Made by a program: the position numbers and the translations under genes | Assembly: GCA_051744345.1 (NCBI GenBank) | Contig: JBNJCW010000006.1 | Span: 1 to 48,867 of the forward strand | DNA: 48,867 nt | Source: Halolacustris sp051744345 | Lineage (GTDB): Bacteria; Actinomycetota; Humimicrobiia; Humimicrobiales; Humimicrobiaceae | Direction: 5' to 3' | Part shown: in pieces, positions 7,434 to 16,423 of the stretch | How positions within the stretch are numbered: position 1 is the stretch's first letter | How the letters are laid out: every line of letters begins with the position of its first letter | The notes under the pieces: model-generated | What the model was told of the DNA's origin: nothing | What the model saw: only the letters and a program-made list of their open reading frames with translations | Database searches by the model: none

Positions 7434-9938
7434 TTGGAAAAATCAACCAGCCAAAAAACCTATAATGCAACCAAAATTGAAAAGAAATGGACCAGGGAGT
7501 GGAACCGGCAAGGCATCTATAATCTAAAAACCAGCAAAGATGACCCCAAATACTATATGCTGGAAATGTTTCCCTATCCTTCGGGTGAGCCCCATATGGG
7601 ACATGCCAGAAACTATACTATAGGGGATGTGGCGGCAAGGGTGCTGCAGCGGAAGGGCCGCAATGTGCTCCATCCTATCGGTTTTGACGCCTTCGGTCTT
7701 CCTGCAGAGAATGCAGCCATAAAAAGCGGGGTACATCCCAGGGAAAGCACCCTGGCCAATATAGAGAAGATGAGGGCAGCCCTGAAGAGGATGGGAATAG
7801 CCTATGATTTTTCCGATGAGATAATTACCTCTGAGCCTGATTATTACAGGTGGACCCAGTGGCTCTTTTTGTTATTTTACCGCATGGGGCTTGCTGAAAA
7901 GAAAGAGGCTCCCGTAAACTGGTGCAATTCCTGCCAGACAGTGCTTGCAAATGAGCAGGTTATAGGCGGGAAGTGTGAGCGTTGTGACAGCAGTGTGGAG
8001 AAAAAGGTCCTGTCCCAGTGGTTTTTAAAGATAACCCGGTATGCCCAGAGGCTTTTGGATGATATGGAAATGATAGAGGATGGCTGGCCGGAAAGGGTTC
8101 TGGCTATCCAGAGGAACTGGATTGGCAGGAGCGAAGGGGCCACAGTAAATTTCAAGCTGGCAGATGACAGGAAAGATATAAGCATTCCCGTATTTACTAC
8201 CAGGCCGGATACATTGTACGGGGTTACCTTTTTTATACTTGCCCCCGAGCATGAACTTGTAGAGGAGGTTACCAGCTCCCAATACAGGGATAAGGTAGAA
8301 GAGATAAAGAAGAAAATATCCGGGCAGAGCGATATTGAAAGGGGGGCTGCAGAGACAGAAAAGATAGGGTGTTTTACCGGCGGCCATGTAAGTAATCCCT
8401 TAAACGGCGAAAAGGTTCCTGTCTGGGTAGCAAATTATGTGCTTTTGGAATACGGTACGGGGGCGATAATGGCTGTCCCTGCCCATGATGAGAGGGATTT
8501 TGAATTCGCCAGAAAGTACGGAATTCCCATCAGGCAGGTCATATCGCCAGACGGGAGCAAAAGCCGGGATTTGGATTCAGCTTATCCGCAGGAAGGGATA
8601 ATGGTTAATTCGGGACCATTTACCGGCATGCCTTCAGAGGAAGGCAAGAAGAAAATAACCGGGTTTCTGGAAGAGAAAGGTATCGGCAGGTTTGAAGTAA
8701 ATTACAAGCTTAAGGACTGGCTTATATCCCGCCAGAGGTACTGGGGCGCTCCCATACCTATTATCTATTGCGATAAATGCGGTACGGTTCCCGTACCTGA
8801 AGAACAGTTGCCGGTCAAGCTTCCCTATGATGTGGATTTCAATCCTACCGGGCTGTCCCCCCTTGCTTATTGCGAGCAGTTTGTTAATACCGCCTGCCCC
8901 TCTTGCGGAGGCAAAGCAGAGAGGGAGACAGATACTATGGATACCTTTGTGTGCTCTTCCTGGTATTTTTTGAGGTACTGCAGCCCGCATGAGCAGAAAA
9001 AGGCCTTTGACAGAAAAGAAGTTGACTACTGGATGCCGGTAGACCACTACATAGGGGGAATAGAGCATGCAACCATGCACCTTATATACTCCCGTTTCTT
9101 TACCAAGGCATTATATGATGCAGGGCTGGTTGGCTTCAAAGAGCCTTTTACCAGGTACTTTCCCCACGGGGTAGTAAACCTGGGAGGCAAAAGGATGTCC
9201 AAGTCCCGGGGAAATTTAGTACGGCCTTCAGAGATTTATAACCGGTACGGCTCTGATACCCTGAGGCTTTATATACTTTTCATGGGTCCTGCTGATTCAG
9301 CGGTGGACTGGAGCGATAGCGGTGTTGAGGGGGCCAACAGGTTCCTTTCCAGGGTATGGAGGCTGGTTGAAGGCAATATTGGTTTGATTGAAAACAGCAG
9401 TTCAGTCCAGCTTGGGGAAGCAGGGCTTAAAGGTATAGAAAGGGAAACTTACAAAAAACTCCACCAGACCATAAAAAAGGTAACCGAGGATATCCTGGGA
9501 AGGTTTAATTTCAATACCGCCATCAGCGCGTTAATGGAGCTGGTAAACCTGGTGTATAAGTATGAAGAGGAAGTTAGCGGCAATGAAAAGAACAGGGCCC
9601 TTGTATCTGAGCTAAACCGAAAACTTTTGATACTCCTTTCTCCCATTGCCCCCTTTATTACTGAAGAGCTGTGGCATATGATGGGAAACAAAAATAGTAT
9701 ACACCAAACCCCCTGGCCGGATTATGACCGGGATGCAGCCAGGGAAGAGGCAGTCACCATTGTTTTCCAGGTTAACGGAAAGGTAAGGGATAAGGCAGAT
9801 CTTTCGGTAGGGCTGCCCAAGGAAGAGGTAGAAAAACATGCCCTGGCTTCAGATAATGTACAGAGGTTTATTGAAGGGAAAAAGGTTGTAAAGAGCATAA
9901 TGGTGCCCGATAAGCTGATTAATTTTGTGGTGAAATAA
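7434..9938 (+). CDS. leuS: Leucyl-tRNA synthetase
   Basis: Charges tRNA-Leu. It is the bacterial-type single-chain enzyme of 834 residues with the class I signatures HMGH (54-57) and KRMSKS (586-591), the CP1 editing domain with the TTRPDTLYG block (about 254-262), zinc-type CxxC pairs, and a C-terminal anticodon-binding region. The start is TTG at 7434, placed 6 bases after AGAGGAA (7421-7427). It follows rsfS by 22 bases. No T-box leader was seen; expression is presumably from the obg operon. Confidence 0.97.
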   Translation: MEKSTSQKTYNATKIEKKWTREWNRQGIYNLKTSKDDPKYYMLEMFPYPSGEPHMGHARNYTIGDVAARVLQRKGRNVLHPIGFDAFGLPAENAAIKSGVHPRESTLANIEKMRAALKRMGIAYDFSDEIITSEPDYYRWTQWLFLLFYRMGLAEKKEAPVNWCNSCQTVLANEQVIGGKCERCDSSVEKKVLSQWFLKITRYAQRLLDDMEMIEDGWPERVLAIQRNWIGRSEGATVNFKLADDRKDISIPVFTTRPDTLYGVTFFILAPEHELVEEVTSSQYRDKVEEIKKKISGQSDIERGAAETEKIGCFTGGHVSNPLNGEKVPVWVANYVLLEYGTGAIMAVPAHDERDFEFARKYGIPIRQVISPDGSKSRDLDSAYPQEGIMVNSGPFTGMPSEEGKKKITGFLEEKGIGRFEVNYKLKDWLISRQRYWGAPIPIIYCDKCGTVPVPEEQLPVKLPYDVDFNPTGLSPLAYCEQFVNTACPSCGGKAERETDTMDTFVCSSWYFLRYCSPHEQKKAFDRKEVDYWMPVDHYIGGIEHATMHLIYSRFFTKALYDAGLVGFKEPFTRYFPHGVVNLGGKRMSKSRGNLVRPSEIYNRYGSDTLRLYILFMGPADSAVDWSDSGVEGANRFLSRVWRLVEGNIGLIENSSSVQLGEAGLKGIERETYKKLHQTIKKVTEDILGRFNFNTAISALMELVNLVYKYEEEVSGNEKNRALVSELNRKLLILLSPIAPFITEELWHMMGNKNSIHQTPWPDYDRDAAREEAVTIVFQVNGKVRDKADLSVGLPKEEVEKHALASDNVQRFIEGKKVVKSIMVPDKLINFVVK

Positions 9939-10279
9939 AGTAAATTAAATAGCTTCCCGGAAAAGGCATCCGCGTATTTATAGGCTGCTTGTTGGGTACC
10001 TCAAAAATATTATATCTGTAAGGCGGCCGGACAGCTTAAGTTCTCTTTTAGGGAGTTACAGGCAAGCAAGGGAGCCAAACAAAATCATTTTGAGGCTAAC
10101 AGCTTCTATTCGCATGGCTATATCCTAAAATTACGTCCTGGCCGGCTTCTTCATTTTTTTAGAGGTGTTTCATGCATATTTTTATTACCATTTGCTTTAA
10201 GCAATAAACCATTGCCTGTAACATCATTTATATATAGTGAAATCAGTAATAGCAAATAGAAGTATTTCTTTTAAGGCTG
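9939..10279. other. Gene-free convergent gap, 341 bases
   Basis: Lies between the ends of leuS (plus) and the hydrogenase protease gene (minus). No open frame of note, no tRNA, and no convincing stem-loop with a T-run was found on either strand. The sequence keeps a moderate G+C content in its first half and could be an old gene remnant, but nothing in it is recognisable. Confidence 0.5.
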
Positions 10280-10783
10280 TTAAAGCAGTTTATTTACCGT
10301 GCGAACAATTTTATCCATCGAGCCTTCTGCCTCTTTGCTAAGCTCCATGGAAAAGCTTAATGTCTCATCCTCAGTGTTGAAAACATTTATCCCGATAAAA
10401 TATCCCCTGATCTTTACCCTGCCGGTTAGATAAAACAGGTTAAGTACATCAGCTACCGCTGTCTGGTGGAAAGAAATAAATTCATCACCGGGGTAATCTG
10501 ACTGGCTCAAATTGTAGAAGTCCTCCAGCGGTATCTGGTAAACCTGCCCTATTTTACGGTCAGGCCCTGCCTTGAGGGCATCAATTATAATGAACCGACA
10601 CCCCTTGTATTTTTCAAAAAGGGCAAGGAGCTTGAAACCTGCTGTAGAGCCGTCTATTACCAGCACGGAGGGAGGCAGCTTTTGGTTTTTAAGCTTCCTT
10701 GCAGCATGGACTCCAATCCCTTCATCGCCCAGAAGGGTGTTGCCGATACCAAGTACAACTGTTTTGATTTTTCCTTCTGCCAA
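10280..10783 (-). CDS. [NiFe]-hydrogenase maturation protease
   Basis: HyaD/HybD-family endopeptidase that removes the C-terminal tail of the hydrogenase large subunit after nickel insertion. 167 residues, the family size. Expected nickel-site residues are visible: E21 in GNTLLGDEGIG, D68 in IIIDAL and H106 in ISFHQTA. Last gene of the hydrogenase-metVF operon, two bases after metF. The start is TTG at 10783; no strong ribosome-binding site precedes it, which fits coupling to metF. Its substrate is almost certainly the large subunit encoded at 12389-13924, which carries a 15-residue tail after its last ligand motif. Confidence 0.9.
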   Translation of the reverse strand: MAEGKIKTVVLGIGNTLLGDEGIGVHAARKLKNQKLPPSVLVIDGSTAGFKLLALFEKYKGCRFIIIDALKAGPDRKIGQVYQIPLEDFYNLSQSDYPGDEFISFHQTAVADVLNLFYLTGRVKIRGYFIGINVFNTEDETLSFSMELSKEAEGSMDKIVRTVNKLL

Positions 10784-10785
10784 AT

Positions 10786-11685
10786 CTATTTTACGTTTTC
10801 AATTATGGGCTTTATGTGTTTTTCCCATCCAAGGGCCTGTATATGTACTCCTGCACAATACGGCTTAACCTCGTTTATAAGCTCTGATGCTATCTCTATA
10901 CAGGTAGCCACCTTATCATCCGTTTTTTCCATTTTTTCTATGACATTGTCAGGCACATATACACCGGGTACGAATTTATTCATATAGTTTGCCATCCCCT
11001 TGGATTTTAATAGGATAATCCCTGCCAGTATAGGGACATCGATTTTTTCCTTTTCCATCCTGTCCATAAACCTCTTGAATATCTCGGCATCAAATATGGC
11101 CTGGGTCTGGAAAAACTGGGCCCCCATCTTGATTTTTTTCTTCATCTTTATAATCTGCAGCTCATAGGAGGCTTCTGTGTCCGCTCCCGGGTTTACCACT
11201 GCCCCTTTAAAGAATTCAGGTTTCTTGGTAAGGTCATTTCCCACCAGATCCTTGCCTTCTTCAAGTGTTCTCATGGTCCACAGCAACTGGACAGAATCCA
11301 TATCATACACCGGTTGGGCCTGGGGATGGTCCCCAATATTTGTAAAATCTCCGGTTATGGCCAATACATTCCTTATCCCCATAACATAAGCGCTGAGAAG
11401 GTCGGACTGAATCATCAGCCTGTTGCGGTCCCTGGTGGTCATCTGGAATACCGGCTCGTAACCCCATTCCTTGAGCAGCGTGCAGGTGGTAAGGGAGCCC
11501 ATCCTCATAACCGAGCTCTGAAGGTCAGTTACATTTATTCCGTCCGCCACGTCTTTTAGGTATTCTGCCGCTTCCTTGATTTCTTCCTTATCTGCGCCTT
11601 TGGGCGGTCCAATTTCACAGGTTACCGTAAATTTGCCTTCGGACAGTTTCCTTTGTAAGTTTGAAAGATAAGTTTGTGTGTTCAT
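10786..11685 (-). CDS. metF: Methylenetetrahydrofolate reductase, catalytic subunit
   Basis: Reduces 5,10-methylene-THF to 5-methyl-THF, the last step of the methyl branch before corrinoid methyl transfer. TIM-barrel flavoprotein of 299 residues. The CEIGPPKG strand (23-30) holds the conserved acidic residue E24; a GINVTD block, an ITGD motif and a late GVHIQALG strand match short acetogen-type MetF. It starts inside the end of metV with a 4-base ATGA overlap, so the two are translationally coupled. There is no NADH-binding domain, so it needs an electron donor through MetV. Here the operon supplies a hydrogenase, which is an unusual partner. Confidence 0.93.
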   Translation of the reverse strand: MNTQTYLSNLQRKLSEGKFTVTCEIGPPKGADKEEIKEAAEYLKDVADGINVTDLQSSVMRMGSLTTCTLLKEWGYEPVFQMTTRDRNRLMIQSDLLSAYVMGIRNVLAITGDFTNIGDHPQAQPVYDMDSVQLLWTMRTLEEGKDLVGNDLTKKPEFFKGAVVNPGADTEASYELQIIKMKKKIKMGAQFFQTQAIFDAEIFKRFMDRMEKEKIDVPILAGIILLKSKGMANYMNKFVPGVYVPDNVIEKMEKTDDKVATCIEIASELINEVKPYCAGVHIQALGWEKHIKPIIENVK

Positions 11686-12359
11686 TCTGCTGCCTCCTCG
11701 TCATAAGCCCATAATCTTGAATTTCTTAGTTTTGCGGTGGGTAAATCTTTCCTGTAATCCCTGGGAGGGATAAACTGGTCAAGCAATTCCAGCTTGCCGA
11801 TTCTTTTGAGGTTATTGTAAATCAGCACCCATCCGCAGTCTCTTTCCGGATCTGTTTCGCATTTGTCATTGCTCTGGCCGGCACAGGCCCCATTTTCCAG
11901 AAGCTTGGGGCATGCTGTATAGGGGCAGATGCCTCCGGTCATATCCAGGATACAGTTGCCGCAGGTATCGCATCTTTCTTTTCCCTGCCACATCCCGGTT
12001 ATGCCCCCGAAAGTAATGGTGTTTAAGGCTGGGTGGCATACCTTGTCCACTACTTCAGCTGCCGCCTGTACCCCCAGGCCGCAGGAAAAAACCAGTACGG
12101 AGTCAGCGGCATCTACCTCGGCAGTTCTGGGTTTAAGCCTGGACCTTATAAGGGCTTTCTGACAGAGGAAATCAATCTCGATTATCCCGGTTACAGCAAA
12201 CCCTTCCTGTTCAAGGGTGTTTTCCATATCATTTAAAACTTTCTTGCCTCCGGTTTCAGCCCCTTCGGGGCAGCCTCCGCATCCCATAATAAATATATTC
12301 TTTTCTTTGCCCAGTTTTTCTACTATCTCCTCAACCGGTTTTGATTCAGTTAATATCAT
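11682..12359 (-). CDS. metV: MetV, iron-sulfur/zinc partner of MetF
   Basis: Cysteine-rich protein of the MTHFR C-terminal-domain family (MetV), known to form a complex with MetF in acetogens. 225 residues with 13 cysteines, including C27-x2-C30 in MGCGGCPEG, C130-x2-C133-x2-C136, C145, C150, C159, C167 and C175, enough for a [4Fe-4S] cluster plus a zinc site. ATG at 12359 is preceded by AGGAGG. It lies 29 bases after the hydrogenase large subunit gene and overlaps metF by 4 bases. By inference it receives electrons from the hydrogenase small subunit and passes them to the MetF flavin. Confidence 0.9.
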   Translation of the reverse strand: MILTESKPVEEIVEKLGKEKNIFIMGCGGCPEGAETGGKKVLNDMENTLEQEGFAVTGIIEIDFLCQKALIRSRLKPRTAEVDAADSVLVFSCGLGVQAAAEVVDKVCHPALNTITFGGITGMWQGKERCDTCGNCILDMTGGICPYTACPKLLENGACAGQSNDKCETDPERDCGWVLIYNNLKRIGKLELLDQFIPPRDYRKDLPTAKLRNSRLWAYDEEAAE

Positions 12360-12388
12360 AAAGGCCTCCTCTATAAATATCTAAATTT

Positions 12389-13924
12389 TTATACCACTTT
12401 ATATTTCCCCAGCAGGTCTCCCTTGGGGGTGGTCAGGTGTACCGCACAGGCGGTACAGGGATCGAAGCTTCTTATTGCCCTAAGGATCTCTACAGGTGCC
12501 TGGCTCTCCTTTACCTTAAGACCGATGATTGCCTGCTCGTAAGGACCCGGCTGCCCATCCCTGTCCTTGGGCGAAGCATTCCAGGCGGTGGGGGTGATAA
12601 CCTGGTAGTTGGATATCCTCCCGTCCTTTACATTGAGCCAGTGCCCCAAAGCTCCCCTGGGAGCTGCCACCAGCCCCACGCCTTCTCCGTCAGCAGGCGG
12701 GCTGTACTCGGCAGCAGTAGGCTCTCCCGGCTTAAGCGAGCTTGCCCATCCTATCACTTCTTCTGAGAGCAGCTTGGCTTCAAGCGCCCTGGCCAGATGC
12801 CTGCCGGCTATTGAGTACATATCGGATATGCTTGCCCCGATCTGGTCCAGTGCACTGTCAACCAGGCTGTTTACTTCGGGGTTTGTGTTGGCAAGGTAAG
12901 TGGCCAGTATGCTTGCCAGGGGGCCTACCTCAAACACTTTTCCATTATATCTTGGGGACTTGATCCACGAATAGCCTTCCTGCTTATCCGCCTTAGGTTC
13001 GGTTTTTCCCTCTCCGGGATAAACTGCCTGTCTGTCCTCGAACCAGCTGTGGGTTACATCTTCAGTAATTTTTTTAATGTCAATCTGGCTGTAATTATCC
13101 GTGCCGGTAACCAGGCCTCCATTAAACAGCGGCTTTCCGCCGGTCTGGTAGCCGTCATATGCCAAAAGGTTGCCGCAGCCCTTTCCCAGGGCCAGGTACT
13201 CACTGTATGTCTTGGCTACCGCAATAACATCGGGTATATATGTATTTTTTACAAAATCGGCAATCTCTTCCAGCCTCCACATAAACTGGGTAATCCGGTC
13301 AGCGGTTATCTTCTCGGATACACCCCCGGCAACTATGGCTGCATCATGGGGCCATTTGCCCCCAAAGATGGTTGCTGCCTCCTGTGCCTTTCTGTAAATA
13401 TCCAGCGCTTTTATGTAATGGCCTACTACTTCCTGGGTGGTCTTATCATCAAGTTTGTAGTCTATGTCATCCCGGGGAAGGAATGGTTTGGAGTAGCCCT
13501 GCTCCAGGAAGCCCTTGAGCACATTAAGGTCACTGTTATCTCCTGTGTACTGGGCAACCTTGGTGGGGTCTACATAATCCAGCCCGCTAAGGATATAGAA
13601 ATGCAGTATATGGTCAGCAATAGCCCTGGTCGACAGGATAAGGTTTCTCAGCAAAACCCCGTTTTCGGGCACAGAATCGCTTAGGCCCGCATACTGGTCA
13701 ACAGCGCTGACGGCTGCGCATGCATGGGGCTCGGGACATACCCCGCAGATCCTCTGGGTTATCAGTACCGCATCCCTGGGGTCCCTGCCGGAAAGCATCA
13801 TCTCTATGCCCCTGAACATGGTGCCGCTCATATTGGCATCTTTTACTGTTCCGTTTTCTACTACCGCCTCAACCTTAAGGTGGCCTTCTATTCTTGTAAT
13901 CGGATGTATGACAATTTTTTTCAC
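12389..13924 (-). CDS. [NiFe] hydrogenase large subunit, group 1-like
   Basis: Catalytic subunit that splits or forms H2. 511 residues. The N-terminal ligand motif RICGVC (C60, C63) and the C-terminal DPCTACAVH (C490, C493, H496) hold the NiFe(CN)2CO site; residues 497-511 form the tail removed by the maturation protease. The RICGVCPEPHA form and the DPCxxCxVH ending resemble group 1 uptake enzymes rather than group 3 or 4. It follows the small subunit gene by 22 bases. No cytochrome b subunit gene is present in the operon; metV and metF follow instead. Confidence 0.93.
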   Translation of the reverse strand: MKKIVIHPITRIEGHLKVEAVVENGTVKDANMSGTMFRGIEMMLSGRDPRDAVLITQRICGVCPEPHACAAVSAVDQYAGLSDSVPENGVLLRNLILSTRAIADHILHFYILSGLDYVDPTKVAQYTGDNSDLNVLKGFLEQGYSKPFLPRDDIDYKLDDKTTQEVVGHYIKALDIYRKAQEAATIFGGKWPHDAAIVAGGVSEKITADRITQFMWRLEEIADFVKNTYIPDVIAVAKTYSEYLALGKGCGNLLAYDGYQTGGKPLFNGGLVTGTDNYSQIDIKKITEDVTHSWFEDRQAVYPGEGKTEPKADKQEGYSWIKSPRYNGKVFEVGPLASILATYLANTNPEVNSLVDSALDQIGASISDMYSIAGRHLARALEAKLLSEEVIGWASSLKPGEPTAAEYSPPADGEGVGLVAAPRGALGHWLNVKDGRISNYQVITPTAWNASPKDRDGQPGPYEQAIIGLKVKESQAPVEILRAIRSFDPCTACAVHLTTPKGDLLGKYKVV

Positions 13925-13946
13925 TATTTCAACCTCCTGTGAAGAG

Positions 13947-14837
13947 TTATATATTTTTTGATTTTATTTTTCTTTCATTGGCCGGAACCTGAACATCGAT
14001 AATCTTTTCGTAGAAATCCCCCACGAAATCAGGAAACTCCGGCTGGGTGCAGCCGCTGCAGGGGGCTCCGCTTCCAATTACCCAGTTGGTCTTTCCGTTC
14101 CACTGCCTTATGGGGCAGTCAGAATAGGTTATGGGGCCCTTGCAGCCCAGCTCGTACAGGCAGCCCTCATCTCCCAGCTTCTTGGCGAATTTTCCTTCAT
14201 CAAAGTAAGCACGGTTGGGGCACTGCTCATGGATGAGCTTGCCGTAAAATGTTTTGGGTCTCTTAAAATCATCCAGCTCCACGTTTTCAAAGCCTTTAAG
14301 CAGGATTTCTTCAATTGACCCAAACAGCCAGTCAGGGTGGGGAGGGCATCCGGATATGTTTATATAGGGTTTGTCAATTTTATGGGTTAGGAATATATCC
14401 CCCACGCTCTGCGCCCCGGTAGGGTTGGGATTGCCTGCCGCTATCCCCCCGAAGGCAGCGCAGGTGCCCAGGGCTATAACCAGAAAAGCATTTTCAGCCA
14501 GAGATAAAACCTCTTCCAGCATGGTATATTTCTTGCCTTCCTTTTCTCCGGTGATGCAGTAGATGCCGTTACCCTTGGTGGGAATAGCCCCGTCTACTAT
14601 AAGGACATAATCCTTTTGTTCCTTCGCCTCTTCCAGCATCTCCACAGCCAGGTTTCCGCTGGCGGTCATGAGGTTAGGATGGAATATAAAATCTAGCTTG
14701 ACTCCCGGTATGATGTCGGATAAGAGTATGTTTTTTATCGCCGGGTATTCCGAACACAGTGTTGAGGTTACGCATCCGGTACAGTTCTGGCCCTGTATGG
14801 ATACTACCGGTATAACCTTTTGCTTATTTTCGCTCAT
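13947..14837 (-). CDS. [NiFe] hydrogenase small subunit without Tat signal
   Basis: Electron-transfer subunit with three Fe-S clusters. From ATG at 14837 (after AAGGAG) it is 296 residues. C19 and C22 in the QNCTGC motif, GTCAAFGG and SGCPPHPDW form the proximal site; IHEQC with the GCLYELGCKGP block gives a His-ligated distal cluster; CPIRQWN and CSGC give the medial site, where a fourth cysteine appears to be missing, consistent with [3Fe-4S]. The fold begins right after the start: there is no twin-arginine signal peptide and no C-terminal membrane anchor, so the enzyme is probably cytoplasmic. Group 1 small subunits are normally exported, so this is odd. First gene of the operon. Confidence 0.92.
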   Translation of the reverse strand: MSENKQKVIPVVSIQGQNCTGCVTSTLCSEYPAIKNILLSDIIPGVKLDFIFHPNLMTASGNLAVEMLEEAKEQKDYVLIVDGAIPTKGNGIYCITGEKEGKKYTMLEEVLSLAENAFLVIALGTCAAFGGIAAGNPNPTGAQSVGDIFLTHKIDKPYINISGCPPHPDWLFGSIEEILLKGFENVELDDFKRPKTFYGKLIHEQCPNRAYFDEGKFAKKLGDEGCLYELGCKGPITYSDCPIRQWNGKTNWVIGSGAPCSGCTQPEFPDFVGDFYEKIIDVQVPANERKIKSKNI

Positions 14838-15184
14838 ATAAACTCCTTTGGATAATAGGTTTACCAATTAACTTTTGTAAGGGTTTTTTGAGAAGGGTGT
14901 TTAAGGGCTGGGGCAAAAAGTATAGTCCAATTTTTTGTTTTGCCTTGTTTGCCATTAACACGCTTACCTGTAAAAATCAGCCTTCTAGTTTATTAAAATA
15001 TAAATTACCTGAAATTTAGATAAAATTATTAGCTATATTTATATCATTTAATGGTTAACAAATCTACAAAATTTTTGATATTTACCCTCCTTAGGGCCAA
15101 AAATAAGCTCTAGTGGGGATAAATTTAAAAAACTCCCAGCCTATATATGGTTTAAATACTATAGCCTTGGCATGCAGCTGCTGC
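14838..15184. other. Upstream region of the hydrogenase-metVF operon
   Basis: 347 bases between the DJ-1 gene end and the hydrogenase small subunit start, both on the minus strand. AT-rich. It must hold the operon promoter, but no well-spaced -35/-10 pair was found. A TATACT on the minus strand near 14930 lacks a good -35. No open frame or RNA gene recognised. Confidence 0.4.
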
Positions 15185-15709
15185 CTACTGCTTGAAATAT
15201 ACCTTTATCATCTCCAAAACTGACCTGCAAAAGGCAGGCAAATCCCCGGGTTTTCTGGAGGTTATGATATTATCGTCCACCACTACTTCCCGGTCCAGGT
15301 AATTGCCCCCGGCATTCTTAAGGTCAGTAGCTATGGCTATATAACCGGTTACCTGTTTGCCTCTTATAATATCCGCTTCTGCCAGCATCCATCCTCCATG
15401 GCATATGGCAGCAATTATTTTGCAGCCCTCAAAGGCATCTTTTACCAGCTTTACCATTCCCTTGTTTATCCTCATCTTATCTGGCGCATTTCCTCCGGGG
15501 ATTATAACGGCGGCTACCTTTTCTAAGTCAACCTCTTCTGCAGTCATGTCTGCGGTCATGGGCAGGCCGAACTTGCCGGTATAGGTTTTTCCCTTCTGCG
15601 GTCCTACGGTGACCACCTCGTAGCCTGCTTCCAGGAAACGGTAGTAGGGGTAGACAGCTTCTTCGTCCCTGAACTGATCTTCCAGCAGCAATACTATCTG
15701 ATTGGTCAT
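15185..15709 (-). CDS. DJ-1/PfpI family protein
   Basis: Class I glutamine-amidotransferase-like fold of the DJ-1/PfpI superfamily, 174 residues, cytoplasmic. The nucleophile elbow AAICHGGWML places C103 next to H104, as in PfpI/YhbO-type proteins, which are reported as proteases, deglycases or stress chaperones. The IIPGGNAPD loop (69-77) matches the family. ATG at 15709 follows AAGGAG. It is divergent from comEA and in the same orientation as the hydrogenase operon, 347 bases upstream of it. A role in handling reactive aldehydes or oxidative stress is only an inference. Confidence 0.88.
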   Translation of the reverse strand: MTNQIVLLLEDQFRDEEAVYPYYRFLEAGYEVVTVGPQKGKTYTGKFGLPMTADMTAEEVDLEKVAAVIIPGGNAPDKMRINKGMVKLVKDAFEGCKIIAAICHGGWMLAEADIIRGKQVTGYIAIATDLKNAGGNYLDREVVVDDNIITSRKPGDLPAFCRSVLEMIKVYFKQ

Positions 15710-15772
15710 AGCAAATCTCCTTTTTGCCTTATTATGTTTACATTTACATCCTTAAGTCAAGAAAGATATATT

Positions 15773-15799
15773 TTGCATTTTAAGTATTTATGCTAATAT
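15773..15799 (+). promoter_or_regulatory. Possible comEA promoter
   Basis: TTGCAT (15773-15778) and an extended -10 TGCTAATAT (-10 hexamer 15794-15799) with a short 15-base spacer. The predicted start would lie only about 10 bases before the comEA ATG. Weak prediction. Confidence 0.3.
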
Positions 15800-15814
15800 G
15801 TATATGTATAAATA

Positions 15815-16423
15815 ATGAAAGAAAAACTACACAAACTGCTGCTTTTTATTGAAAGGGTAAAATACCGGAGGGACAGGCACTTTTATGTGGTCCTGTTTGC
15901 GTTTATGGCTGTACTTCTGGCTGTCTTTACCGGGCTTTATGTAAACATGAAGGCAGATATAGCCGTAAGGGACAATATACTGGAAAGCTACTATGACGGG
16001 AGTTCCGCCGAACAGGAAGAAGAAAAAATAAAGGTGTATATATGCGGCCAGGTGGCCCGGCCGGGAGTCTACGATATAGATTTAGGTTCCAGGGTTTCAG
16101 ATGTGCTGGAGCTTGCCGGGGGGCCGGGCCCCGATGCAGCCCTGAATTCCATGAATCTGGCCCGTAAGGTAGCCGATGAAGAGAAGGTATACGTGCCTTC
16201 CGAAAAAGACACGGAAGAGGCGGCCGGAAGCGGCCTGGTTAATATCAATTCTGCCGGCCAGCAGGTTTTGGAAACCCTTCCCGGCATAGGACCGGCCACA
16301 GCAAAGAAAATTATAGAATACCGGCAGTCCCGGGGGCCATTTATAAATATAGAGGATATACAGAAGGTAGGGGGGATAGGTGAAAAGAAATTCGAGGCGT
16401 TAAAGGACCTTATATCGGTTTAG
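15815..16423 (+). CDS. comEA: ComEA-type DNA-binding competence protein
   Basis: Membrane-anchored dsDNA receptor for natural transformation. 202 residues: short cytoplasmic start, one transmembrane helix (about 23-44), an SLBB domain (about 72-130) and a C-terminal double helix-hairpin-helix (about 140-201) with LVNINSA, LPGIGPATAKKI and VGGIGEKKF. ATG at 15815 has no clear ribosome-binding site and may be close to the transcript start. comEC follows directly, the normal arrangement. Confidence 0.94.
   Translation: MKEKLHKLLLFIERVKYRRDRHFYVVLFAFMAVLLAVFTGLYVNMKADIAVRDNILESYYDGSSAEQEEEKIKVYICGQVARPGVYDIDLGSRVSDVLELAGGPGPDAALNSMNLARKVADEEKVYVPSEKDTEEAAGSGLVNINSAGQQVLETLPGIGPATAKKIIEYRQSRGPFINIEDIQKVGGIGEKKFEALKDLISV

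Noticed and set aside
12389..14837. F420-reducing or MvhAG-type (group 3) hydrogenase
   Set aside because: The ligand motifs and the His-ligated distal cluster of the small subunit fit group 1, and no MvhD, HdrA or FrhB gene is present.
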